Positions 1-5,354 of a stretch of 7,969 nt of DNA are shown here, in pieces. The notes below the pieces were generated by a model that saw only the letters and a program-made list of their open reading frames with translations, searched no databases and was not told the DNA's origin. The position numbers were made by a program, and so were the translations under genes. Source of the stretch: JBCBSZ01 sp039197885 (GTDB lineage: Bacteria; Actinomycetota; Acidimicrobiia; Acidimicrobiales; Poriferisodalaceae); the NCBI GenBank assembly GCA_039197885.1, contig JBCCTY010000188.1:1-7969 (forward strand), in the 5' to 3' direction. Each line of letters starts with the position of its first letter. The first letter of the stretch is position 1.

Positions 1-1
1 G

Positions 2-220
2 ACGGCGGTCGGCGACGAGGCGCCGGTGATCGCGGCCACACCGACGATCGACGAGACGCCGGTGCTCGACGTCACCCCGGCGCAGGACGATCCGGTCGAG
101 GCGGCCGACGGCGCCGAGGGCGCAGGCCGACCCGACGGCCGACGGAACGGCCCGGGCGGGAACGGTCGAGGTGGGGCGCAGGGCGGCGGCGCCCGGGGTG
201 GTGGGCCCGGCGGCCCGTGA
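2..220 (+). CDS. 3' end of an unidentified protein with a Gly/Arg-rich tail (5' truncated)
   Basis: An open frame enters from the left edge and stops at TGA 218-220, so only the last 72 residues are visible. They hold no recognisable domain. The first part is acidic and rich in Pro, Thr, Val, Asp and Glu. The last 25 or so residues are a low-complexity Gly/Arg/Asn tail that includes RRNGPGGN and ends GGGPGGP. Such disordered RGG-like tails are common at the C-terminus of actinobacterial RNA-binding proteins such as DEAD-box helicases, and of some ribosomal or translation factors, but nothing here decides between them. An internal ATG at 26 is not proposed as the start, because the frame is open to the edge and there is no ribosome binding site before it. 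The gene is followed by a 66-bp gap carrying the dodecin promoter, so it is probably not in one unit with the next gene. Confidence 0.6.
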   Translation, partial: TAVGDEAPVIAATPTIDETPVLDVTPAQDDPVEAADGAEGAGRPDGRRNGPGGNGRGGAQGGGARGGGPGGP

Positions 221-233
221 CGGGTGACGTCGG

Positions 234-262
234 TCGACGCTCCGCGCGGCCTGGGGTACCGT
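234..262 (+). promoter_or_regulatory. Candidate promoter for the dodecin unit
   Basis: TCGACG at 234-239 matches the -35 consensus TTGACA at four of six positions. A 17-bp spacer leads to TACCGT at 257-262, a TANNNT-type -10. Transcription would start near 269, giving a leader of about 18 nt that contains the GAGGGAGG ribosome binding site and the ATG at 287. The placement fits the start chosen for the dodecin. This is a visual match only. Confidence 0.5.
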
Positions 263-274
263 CCGGCCCCCGAC

Positions 275-282
275 GAGGGAGG
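275..282 (+). promoter_or_regulatory. Ribosome binding site of dodecin gene
   Basis: GAGGGAGG lies 4 nt before the ATG at 287. It is a strong Shine-Dalgarno match and decides for the ATG at 287 over the in-frame GTG at 224, which would put the -35 and -10 elements inside the coding region. Confidence 0.75.
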
Positions 283-286
283 ACCG

Positions 287-505
287 ATGGCGGACAGCGT
301 CTACAACGTGGTCGAGCTGATCGGCACGAGCACCGACTCCTGGGAGCAGGCCGCCGCCAACGCCGTGCGCGAGGCGGCCCGGGCCCACAGCGACCTCCGG
401 GTCGCGGAGGTCATCGAGCAGGACGTCCTGATCGAGGACGGCCAGGTCACCCTCTTCCGCACCAAGATCCGACTGTCGTTCAAGCACGCCGTGGCGGGGG
501 CCTGA
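287..505 (+). CDS. Dodecin (non-flavin-type, small dodecameric shell protein)
   Basis: This 72-residue protein has the normal dodecin length and the beta-alpha-beta-beta pattern. Residues 5-12 are strand 1, then GTSTDSWEQA (13-22) opens the single helix (to about 34), and strands 2 and 3 follow at 37-50 and 53-66. Dodecins assemble into hollow cytosolic 12-mers, and the studied archaeal and mycobacterial ones store flavins. In those, a Trp (W36 in Halobacterium) stacks on the isoalloxazine ring and a Gln (Q55) contacts it. Aligning the LRVAEV segment puts Val39 at the Trp position and Arg58 at the Gln position, so classical flavin binding is unlikely. The sequence resembles the widespread bacterial subgroup with LRVAEV-EQDV, whose ligand is less clear. 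The gene has its own promoter and ribosome binding site. It is followed after 5 bp by a second dodecin-like gene, and the two products may co-assemble. Confidence 0.92.
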   Translation: MADSVYNVVELIGTSTDSWEQAAANAVREAARAHSDLRVAEVIEQDVLIEDGQVTLFRTKIRLSFKHAVAGA

Positions 506-510
506 GCACC

Positions 511-1233
511 GTGCCGGTGCGGCGTCGCGAGGAACCCGTCCACCAGGTCCTCCGACTGGTCGCCACCTCGACGTCCTCCTGGGAGGACGCCACCCGCGCC
601 GGGGTGACCCAGGCGGCGAGCTCGATCGACGACCTCCGCCACGCACGGGTCACCGAGCTCGATCTGACCCAGGTCGACGGGTCGATCCGCTACCGCGTGA
701 AGCTCGAGGCCCAGTACCGGATCGACCGGGCCCGCACCGCTCCCGACGATCCCGACCGCACGATCGAGGTCCGCCGCATCCTGCTCGTCGCCAACCAGAC
801 CCTCGACACCGACGCCGTGTCGCGGCTGGTCACGTCACGAGCCGGTGACGGCCCCACGGAGCTCCACGTCGTCGTACCCCGCCAGCAGGAGCTGCGCACC
901 GACGACTCGCTGTCGATGTCGGCGATGCACCCGATGGGTGGCTACACCCCCGTGATGGTCGAGGACGAGGCTGCCTCCGACGAGGCCTCCCTCCGACGGC
1001 TGCGCGCCTGTGAGGAGCTGCTCGATCGCCTGGGCGTACCCCACACCGCCGAGGTCGGACCCCGCGATCCCTTCATCGCCGTCGGCCAGGCGCTCGAGCG
1101 GACGAGCATCGACGAGATCGTGATCTCGATGCTCCCGTCGGGGGCCTCCCGTTGGCTCCGTCTCGACCTGCCCAGCCGACTCCGCCGTCTGGTCGACGTG
1201 CCGGTCACGGTGATCGAGGCCGACGAGGACTGA
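511..1233 (+). CDS. Dodecin-like domain fused to a universal-stress-protein-like domain
   Basis: A 240-residue two-domain protein starting at GTG 511, 5 bp after the dodecin stop. A G-run at 496-500 could serve as a weak ribosome binding site, and translation is probably coupled. Residues 10-71 repeat the dodecin pattern (ATSTSSWEDA at 18-27, DLRHARVTELD at 41-51, strand 3 to about 71) and are about one third identical to the upstream dodecin. His44 replaces the flavin-stacking Trp. A short Asp/Pro linker (72-84) leads to an alpha/beta domain: VRRILLVANQTL (87-98), ELHVVVP (117-123), an insert around 130-155, helix 158-174, then DEIVISMLPSGASRW (201-215) and VPVTVIEA (230-237). The last part matches the actinobacterial USP-like family whose signature resembles I-I-S-T-L-P-G-x-S-R-W-L-R. 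I do not see the usual G-2x-G-9x-G nucleotide loop, so ATP binding is doubtful. The function is unknown; a stress-linked role on a dodecin shell is inference. Confidence 0.85.
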   Translation: MPVRRREEPVHQVLRLVATSTSSWEDATRAGVTQAASSIDDLRHARVTELDLTQVDGSIRYRVKLEAQYRIDRARTAPDDPDRTIEVRRILLVANQTLDTDAVSRLVTSRAGDGPTELHVVVPRQQELRTDDSLSMSAMHPMGGYTPVMVEDEAASDEASLRRLRACEELLDRLGVPHTAEVGPRDPFIAVGQALERTSIDEIVISMLPSGASRWLRLDLPSRLRRLVDVPVTVIEADED

Positions 1234-1241
1234 GCGCTCAG
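1230..1241. other. 12-bp palindrome joining two convergent stop codons
   Basis: CTGAGCGCTCAG is a perfect palindrome. It contains the TGA stop of the dodecin-USP gene (1231-1233) and, on the other strand, the TGA stop of the cyclodeaminase-family gene (1238-1240), with only GCGC between them. There is no U-tract on either side, so it is not a classical intrinsic terminator. A second junction of the same form lies at 4111-4122. Confidence 0.6.
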
Positions 1242-2176
1242 CGGGCCCCGCCGAGCACCAACCGGGTCGCCGCCAGATCTGCCGCCGCCGAGCCGGCGCT
1301 CTTGACGACCGTGATGGCACGGTGCTCGGTGCGTCCCGGATGCTCGCCCCGGACCAGCTCGGCCAGGTCGGCGCAGACGTCGTCCACCCCGAGGACGCCG
1401 GCGTCGATGGGCTGTGACAGGTCACCCGCCAACAGCGCACCCGCACGCGTGTCGACGAACACGTCGCCGCGGCGGACGACCTCGTCGTCGGACTCCCGCA
1501 TACCCGGCGCGAACGATCCGACCAGGTCGACGTGGGTCCCGGCGCCGAGCCACACCCCGCGCACCAGGGGCTCCGTCGAGCCGGTGACGCAGCTCACGAC
1601 GTCGGCCCGAGCGACGGCGGTGGAGAGATCATCCACCGCCACCGCGGGGTAGCCCTCGTCGCGGAGCTGGGCGGCAACCGCCTCCGAGCGCACCGCCCGC
1701 CGACCCCAGATCTCGATCGATCCGATGGGCCGGACCGCCGAGTGAGCTCGGGCGACGTTCGGCGCCAGCACACCGGTGCCCACCACGACCAGCCGGGCCG
1801 CGTCCGACCGCGCGAGGTGGCGTGTGGCCAGCGCCGAGACCGCTGCGGTGCGTCGTGCGGTGAGCTCGTCACCGTCGATGGCCGCCACCAGCCGGCCGTC
1901 CGCCCCATCGAACGCCAGGAGCCCGGCGTTGACCGTCGGACGGCCACGTGCAGCGTTGGAGCCCATGTAGGTCACCGCCTTGACGACCACGAGCTCGCCG
2001 TCGTCCCAGCTCGGCATCAGCAGGAACGAGCCGTCGGTGCCGTCCGGCAGACCGAACCTGTGGACGTGGCGGGGCGGCGCGACGGCGCGCTGGGAGCGCA
2101 GCTCGTCGGCGATGGCGTCGATGAGGCCCGGCCACGGCGTCCGATCCCTCACCTGGTGCGCGTCGACGAGCTCCAT
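1238..2176 (-). CDS. Ornithine cyclodeaminase/mu-crystallin family NAD(P)-dependent protein
   Basis: A 312-residue protein of normal family length. The N-terminal half carries the substrate-side Lys (VVVKAVTYMG, Lys66) and the TARRTAAVSALATRHLAR helix (106-123). A Rossmann fold follows with VVVGTGVLA at 130-138 and an acidic-free IWGR strand end at 156-159. Then come HVDLVGSF (215-222), GDLSQPI (251-257) and a KSAGSAAADLAAT segment near the C-terminus. Characterised ornithine cyclodeaminase has a catalytic Asp in a GGDCPGK motif. Here the site reads GSFAPGMRESDDE, so true ornithine cyclodeaminase activity is unlikely. Ketimine or pyrroline/piperideine-2-carboxylate reductase, or an alanine-dehydrogenase-like activity, fits the family better, but the substrate is unknown. 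The ATG at 2176 is chosen because an AGGA site lies 8 nt upstream and family similarity begins there. The frame stays open to 2284, but that stretch is the divergent control region. The gene is divergent from the PIG-L operon and convergent with the dodecin unit. Confidence 0.88.
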   Translation of the reverse strand: MELVDAHQVRDRTPWPGLIDAIADELRSQRAVAPPRHVHRFGLPDGTDGSFLLMPSWDDGELVVVKAVTYMGSNAARGRPTVNAGLLAFDGADGRLVAAIDGDELTARRTAAVSALATRHLARSDAARLVVVGTGVLAPNVARAHSAVRPIGSIEIWGRRAVRSEAVAAQLRDEGYPAVAVDDLSTAVARADVVSCVTGSTEPLVRGVWLGAGTHVDLVGSFAPGMRESDDEVVRRGDVFVDTRAGALLAGDLSQPIDAGVLGVDDVCADLAELVRGEHPGRTEHRAITVVKSAGSAAADLAATRLVLGGAR

Positions 2177-2184
2177 CGACCCGA

Positions 2185-2188
2185 TCCT
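2185..2188 (-). promoter_or_regulatory. Ribosome binding site of the cyclodeaminase-family gene
   Basis: Reading the minus strand, AGGA lies 8 nt before the ATG at 2176. It supports this start over the in-frame extension to 2284, which would read through the operator-like repeats. Confidence 0.45.
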
Positions 2189-2195
2189 GGCACGA

Positions 2196-2216
2196 GTCTG
2201 AAGACCGTCTGGAGAC
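2196..2216. promoter_or_regulatory. Tandem inverted repeats, candidate operator
   Basis: GTCTGAAGAC (2196-2205) and GTCTGGAGAC (2207-2216) are two inverted repeats of form GTCT-N2-AGAC whose starts are 11 bp apart, about one helical turn. The half-sites alternate GTCT, AGAC, GTCT, AGAC. The element lies 20-40 bp before the start codon of the cyclodeaminase-family gene and about 90 bp before the PIG-L start, where a repressor or activator of one or both genes could bind. No regulator gene is in the window, and no -10 or -35 hexamers are clear in this gap, which contains no TA dinucleotide. Confidence 0.5.
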
Positions 2217-2247
2217 GGCGGTGTCGATCTCCACACGGGCTCCAAGA

Positions 2248-2263
2248 CCTCGCTGCAGCGAGG
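2248..2263. promoter_or_regulatory. Perfect 16-bp palindrome in the divergent control region
   Basis: CCTCGCTGCAGCGAGG is a perfect 16-bp palindrome. It is 42 bp before the PIG-L start codon and 31 bp from the tandem GTCT/AGAC element. Having no central loop, it looks more like a dimer-binding DNA site than an RNA hairpin. It could be an operator for the PIG-L-azlCD operon. Confidence 0.45.
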
Positions 2264-2294
2264 CGTCATCGTCGGAACCACCACGACGAGACCC

Positions 2295-2299
2295 GAGGA
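2295..2299 (+). promoter_or_regulatory. Ribosome binding site of the PIG-L gene
   Basis: GAGGA lies 5 nt before the ATG at 2305 and sets this start. An in-frame GTG at 2221 would place the 16-bp palindrome inside the coding region and add a non-conserved N-terminus. Confidence 0.65.
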
Positions 2300-2304
2300 C
2301 CACC

Positions 2305-3090
2305 ATGCACCCCTCCCCCGCCTCCGACCGCTCCCGCCGCCTTCTCGGCGTGTGGGCCCATCCCGACGACGAGAGCTACCTGTCGGCCGGCCTCATGGGC
2401 CGGACCGTCGCCGAGGGCGGCCACGTCACCGTGGTCGCCGTCACCGATGGCGAGCTCGGCTTCGGTGGGGACGACGACCGGGTCACCGACGTCAAGGCCA
2501 AGCAGCGCCGCACCGAGCTGCTCGATGCGCTCACCGCCGTGGGCGTCCATGACGTCCGATTCCTCGGCCGGCCCGACGGCGGCGTCGTCGCTGACGACGA
2601 GCTCGTCGGCGAGATCGCCGACATCATGCGCGACGTCAGGCCCGAGACGGTGGTGACCTTCGGCCCCGACGGCGTGACCGGTCACGCCGACCACATCGCC
2701 ACGAGCAGGGCCACCACCTCCGCCTGGCTCAGGACCGGCACCGGATCGCTGTGGTTCGCCGCCAAGCGGGCGGCCTGGCTCGACGAGTGGCGCACCGTCA
2801 ACGACACGCTCGGCGTGTGGATGACCGGCGAGCCGGCTCCCGTCGACGCCACGCTCGTCACCCTCGACCTCTCGGGCGCCGACCTGGCGCAGAAGCGAGC
2901 TGCGCTGGCGGGTCACGCCAGCCAGACCGACGGCCTCGCCTCGGTCATGGGTGAGGAGACCTACCTCCGGTGGATCGCGGGCGAGACCTTCCGTCGACCG
3001 TCCCTCGACGAGCTCGTCGATGTCGACGCGCCGCTCGTGATGGCCAACTGGTGCCATCCACGGCTCGCCGCCGAGCGGTCGCGGTCATGA
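2305..3090 (+). CDS. PIG-L (LmbE-like) family zinc-dependent deacetylase
   Basis: A 261-residue protein with the hallmark PIG-L motifs: AHPDDE at 18-23 directly after the first strand, and GPDGVTGHADH at 120-130. By analogy with MshB, His19, Asp22 and His130 would bind zinc and Asp21 would be the catalytic base. The DGELGFGG segment (48-55) and the FLGRPDGGV segment (86-94) are also typical. Family members hydrolyse N-acyl groups from sugar conjugates, such as GlcNAc-inositol in mycothiol synthesis, mycothiol S-conjugates (Mca) or antibiotic precursors. Which one applies is not visible, and the length is nearer the generic LmbE-like proteins than the roughly 300-residue MshB. No signal peptide is seen, so it is cytoplasmic. 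It is the first gene of an operon: its TGA overlaps the azlC ATG by 4 nt. The link between a deacetylase and an amino acid exporter is unexplained. Confidence 0.93.
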   Translation: MHPSPASDRSRRLLGVWAHPDDESYLSAGLMGRTVAEGGHVTVVAVTDGELGFGGDDDRVTDVKAKQRRTELLDALTAVGVHDVRFLGRPDGGVVADDELVGEIADIMRDVRPETVVTFGPDGVTGHADHIATSRATTSAWLRTGTGSLWFAAKRAAWLDEWRTVNDTLGVWMTGEPAPVDATLVTLDLSGADLAQKRAALAGHASQTDGLASVMGEETYLRWIAGETFRRPSLDELVDVDAPLVMANWCHPRLAAERSRS

Positions 3091-3800
3091 GCGCCGCGAC
3101 CGACGCATCGGAGCGCTCCGACGCCGGCGCCGCTCGGCTCGCGAGCCGAGACGTCGCCCCGGTGGCGGCCGGGCTCGTCCCCTTCGCCGTGGCGATCGGC
3201 GCCGCCAGCGCGGCGAACGGCCTGTCGTTCGTCGAGGCCGTCCTCACTCCTGCGATGCTGCTCGCCGGATCCGCCCAACTGGCGGCCGTGGACCTCTGGG
3301 GCAGCGGCGGTGGTCTGGTGCTCGTCGCCGGCACCGCGATCGTGATCAACCTCCGCCTCGCGCTCTACAGCGCCGGGTTGCGTCGTTGGTTCGAGGCGGC
3401 GCCTCGTTGGCAGCAGCTCCTGCTCGCGTGCACCCTCATCGACCAGAGCTTCCTGCTCTGCGAGGAGCGCTTCGCGACGGCGAGGGACCTCCGCTGGCGT
3501 CGGACCTACTACGTCACGGTCTCGGCGTGGCTGGTCGCCGTCTTCCTGCTCTCACAGGCGATCGGCCACGTGGCCGGCTCCGGCGTCCCGGACGGGCTGG
3601 GCCTGCACCTCGCCGGACCGTTGGTCTTCGCCGGGATGCTCGCACGGACCGTCCGTCGCGGGCACCACCTGGTCGCCGCCGTCGTCGCCGGCGCGGTCCT
3701 CGTGGCCACCGCCGGGCTGCCCGGAGGCCTCGCGCTGCCGGTTGCCGCCATCGCCGGCGTCGTCGCCGCCTCGGCCCGGTCACCGGAGCCCCGACCGTGA
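3087..3800 (+). CDS. azlC: AzlC family branched-chain amino acid exporter, large subunit
   Basis: A 237-residue integral membrane protein. After a polar N-terminus (1-22) come hydrophobic segments at about 23-45, 50-70, 75-96, 110-125, 143-165, 175-190 and 200-232. Family marks are AGSAQLAA (60-67), INLRLALYSAGL (87-98, like the VNLRHxLYS motif of AzlC/BrnF) and DQSFLL (120-125, in place of the usual DE-start segment). AzlC/BrnF pairs with the small AzlD/BrnE subunit to export branched-chain amino acids, and methionine in Corynebacterium; some homologues export other small amino acids. The ATG overlaps the PIG-L stop as ATGA and no strong ribosome binding site is seen, so translation is likely coupled. 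The next gene encodes the partner subunit, which makes the assignment firm for the family though not for the exact substrate. Confidence 0.92.
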   Translation: MSAATDASERSDAGAARLASRDVAPVAAGLVPFAVAIGAASAANGLSFVEAVLTPAMLLAGSAQLAAVDLWGSGGGLVLVAGTAIVINLRLALYSAGLRRWFEAAPRWQQLLLACTLIDQSFLLCEERFATARDLRWRRTYYVTVSAWLVAVFLLSQAIGHVAGSGVPDGLGLHLAGPLVFAGMLARTVRRGHHLVAAVVAGAVLVATAGLPGGLALPVAAIAGVVAASARSPEPRP

Positions 3801-4114
3801 GCGCCCTGGTCGTCTTCGCGGTCGCCGGCATCGGCACCTACCTGCTCCGGGCGTCGATGGTGCTCGTCGGCGATCGCCTCGCCTCGACGGCCTGGCTCGA
3901 GGCCCGGCTCGCGCTCGTCGGACCCGCGGTCCTGGCGTGCCTGGTCACGGCCGGGCTCGTCGTCTCCGACGGATCGGTTCGGCTGCCGGGCCTCGCGGAG
4001 GTGACCGCCGTGGTGGCTGCGATCGTGATCGTGCGGCGCACCGGCAACCTGGGCCACGCGCTCTTCGTCGGCCTCCCGCTGTACTGGGCCGCCGCGGCGA
4101 TCGGGCTGGCCTGA
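3797..4114 (+). CDS. azlD: AzlD family branched-chain amino acid exporter, small subunit
   Basis: A 105-residue hydrophobic protein with about four membrane segments (3-24, 38-57, 66-80, 88-104), the usual AzlD size. TYLLRAS (14-20) matches the conserved TxLxRxxP-type region at the end of helix 1, and GPAVLACLVTAGLV (42-55) matches the P-A-V-L-A segment of helix 2. It starts at GTG 3797, overlapping the azlC stop as GTGA, with GGAG at 3785-3788 as ribosome binding site. The partner AzlC is needed for export in known systems. The stop codon sits inside the 12-bp palindrome at 4111-4122, and this is the last gene of the operon. Confidence 0.9.
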   Translation: MSALVVFAVAGIGTYLLRASMVLVGDRLASTAWLEARLALVGPAVLACLVTAGLVVSDGSVRLPGLAEVTAVVAAIVIVRRTGNLGHALFVGLPLYWAAAAIGLA

Positions 4115-4122
4115 CCGGTCAG
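4111..4122. other. 12-bp palindrome joining azlD and P450 stop codons
   Basis: CTGACCGGTCAG is a perfect palindrome. It holds the azlD TGA (4112-4114) and the TGA of the minus-strand P450 (4119-4121), with only CCGG between them. It has the same layout as 1230-1241. No U-tract follows on either strand. Confidence 0.6.
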
Positions 4123-5348
4123 CGCGTGGCGAGCCGCAGCGCGGTCAGCCCCCGGATGACGAACGTGGGGTGGTAGGTCGGCTCCTCGACGAGCCGCAGG
4201 TCGGGGAAGCGCTCCACGAACCCCGCCACCGATCGGGCGAGCTCCTGACGGGCCAGCGGCGCGCCGATGCAGAAGTGGATGCCGCCACCGAAGCCGATGT
4301 GGGCGGCGTCGCCCCGTCCGACGTCGAAGACGTCGGGGTCGTCGAAGCGGCGCGGATCGCGCTGGGCCGACCCGAAGAGCATGGCGACCTCCTCACCCAC
4401 GGCGATCGGCCGGCCGGCGATCTCGACGCCCTCCTCGAGCACCCAGCGCTCGAACAGTTGGAGCGGCGCGTCCCAGCGGAGGAGCTCCTCGACCGCCGTC
4501 GCCGCCGCGACCTCGCCGTTCACGAGCCGGTCCCACTGCTCCCGGTGGTGGAGCAGCGCCCGGAACCCGTTGCCCAGCGTGTTGACCGTCGCCTCGTGCC
4601 CGGCTTCGAGCAGGACCATGGTCGTCGAGACGATCTCCGCCTCGCTGAGGGTGTCACCGCCGTCCTCGACGGCCACCAGGCGCGACACGAGCAGATCGTC
4701 GGGACGGCGACGCTTCTCGGCGATCAGCTCCTGCGTGTAGGCGATGTACTCCCCCGCCGCGCGGTCGGCGGCGGCCTTCGTCTCATCGCTGGAGCTCAGC
4801 TCGTACATCTTCACGATCGCGTGCGACCAGTCGAGGAGGAGCTGCGTGTCGGACGCCGGCACGCCGAGCATCGAGCAGATCACCGCCACCGAGTAGGGCT
4901 GCGCGTAGTCGGTCAGCAGGTCGAAGCTGCCCGCCTCGGCGCACCGGTCGACCAGGTCGTCGGACAGGGCGGCGATGTCGTCGGCCATCGCCGCGACCGC
5001 CGACGGCGTGAACACCTTCGAGATCAACCGCCGGAGCCGCGTGTGGTCGGGCGGTTCGAGGCACAGCAACGACCAGGCCTCGTGCTCGTGGAACCTCGAC
5101 CACCGCGGATCGGGGCTGCTTCGACCCAGCTCCTCGTGGGTGTAGCGGTGGGTGTAGCTGCGGCCCAGCCGTCGGTCCTTCAACGCCCGTGACACGTCGT
5201 CGAAGCGGGTGATCATCCACTGGTCGGTCGCCTCGTTCCGGAAGATCGGCGTGGTCTCGCGCAGCGCGCCGAGCACGGGGTAGGGCTCGGCGACGAAGTC
5301 CGGATCGTCGACGGCGAAGCGGGACACGAGCTCGTCGAGGCTGGTCAC
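4119..5348 (-). CDS. Cytochrome P450 (soluble bacterial type)
   Basis: A 409-residue P450 of normal bacterial length without a membrane anchor. Seen in order: the C-helix CLEPPDHTRLRRLISKVFTP (96-115), I-helix LLEAGHEATVN (246-256), K-helix ExxR as ELLR (288-291), FGSAQRDPRRFDDPDVFD (325-342), and the haem loop FGGGIHFCIG (353-362) with Cys360 as the axial thiolate ligand. These give a confident family call. The enzyme would hydroxylate a small hydrophobic molecule using ferredoxin and ferredoxin reductase, which are not in the window. At the I-helix acid-alcohol pair the residue after Glu252 is Ala253, with Thr254 next, so the usual catalytic Thr is displaced or missing. The start is GTG 5348. 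No Shine-Dalgarno site precedes it, but a TANNNT element 6 nt upstream suggests leaderless translation. The frame runs open further upstream, but there it is antisense to the LLM gene and lacks P450 features. Confidence 0.95.
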   Translation of the reverse strand: MTSLDELVSRFAVDDPDFVAEPYPVLGALRETTPIFRNEATDQWMITRFDDVSRALKDRRLGRSYTHRYTHEELGRSSPDPRWSRFHEHEAWSLLCLEPPDHTRLRRLISKVFTPSAVAAMADDIAALSDDLVDRCAEAGSFDLLTDYAQPYSVAVICSMLGVPASDTQLLLDWSHAIVKMYELSSSDETKAAADRAAGEYIAYTQELIAEKRRRPDDLLVSRLVAVEDGGDTLSEAEIVSTTMVLLEAGHEATVNTLGNGFRALLHHREQWDRLVNGEVAAATAVEELLRWDAPLQLFERWVLEEGVEIAGRPIAVGEEVAMLFGSAQRDPRRFDDPDVFDVGRGDAAHIGFGGGIHFCIGAPLARQELARSVAGFVERFPDLRLVEEPTYHPTFVIRGLTALRLATR

Positions 5349-5354
5349 GACGCC

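Noticed and set aside
181..218. GC-rich self-complementary stretch at the end of the first partial gene as a terminator
   Set aside because: It is part of the Gly-rich coding tail, and no T-run follows.
224..286. Upstream GTG start for the dodecin
   Set aside because: It would add 21 non-conserved residues and bury the promoter; the ATG at 287 has a strong ribosome binding site and gives the normal family length.
217..510. Upstream extension of the dodecin-USP gene
   Set aside because: The frame is open upstream, but the sequence there is an Arg/Gly-rich shadow of the first dodecin; GTG 511 begins right before the conserved domain.
1241..1251. GC hairpin GCGGG-C-CCCGC next to the first convergent junction as a terminator
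   Set aside because: It lies within the last codons of the cyclodeaminase-family gene, has a one-base loop and no following T-tract, so it is not supported as an intrinsic terminator.
1532..2656. 374-residue plus-strand open frame across the cyclodeaminase-family and PIG-L genes
   Set aside because: It spans two real genes in other frames and the control region between them, and it degrades into Ser/Pro/Ala runs.
2266..3057. 263-residue minus-strand open frame opposite PIG-L
   Set aside because: Rich in Gly, Val and Asp with a poly-Gly stretch; antisense to a gene with intact catalytic motifs.
4170..5192. 340-residue plus-strand open frame opposite the P450
   Set aside because: A shadow of the P450 coding strand; rich in Arg, Val and Glu with no domain pattern.
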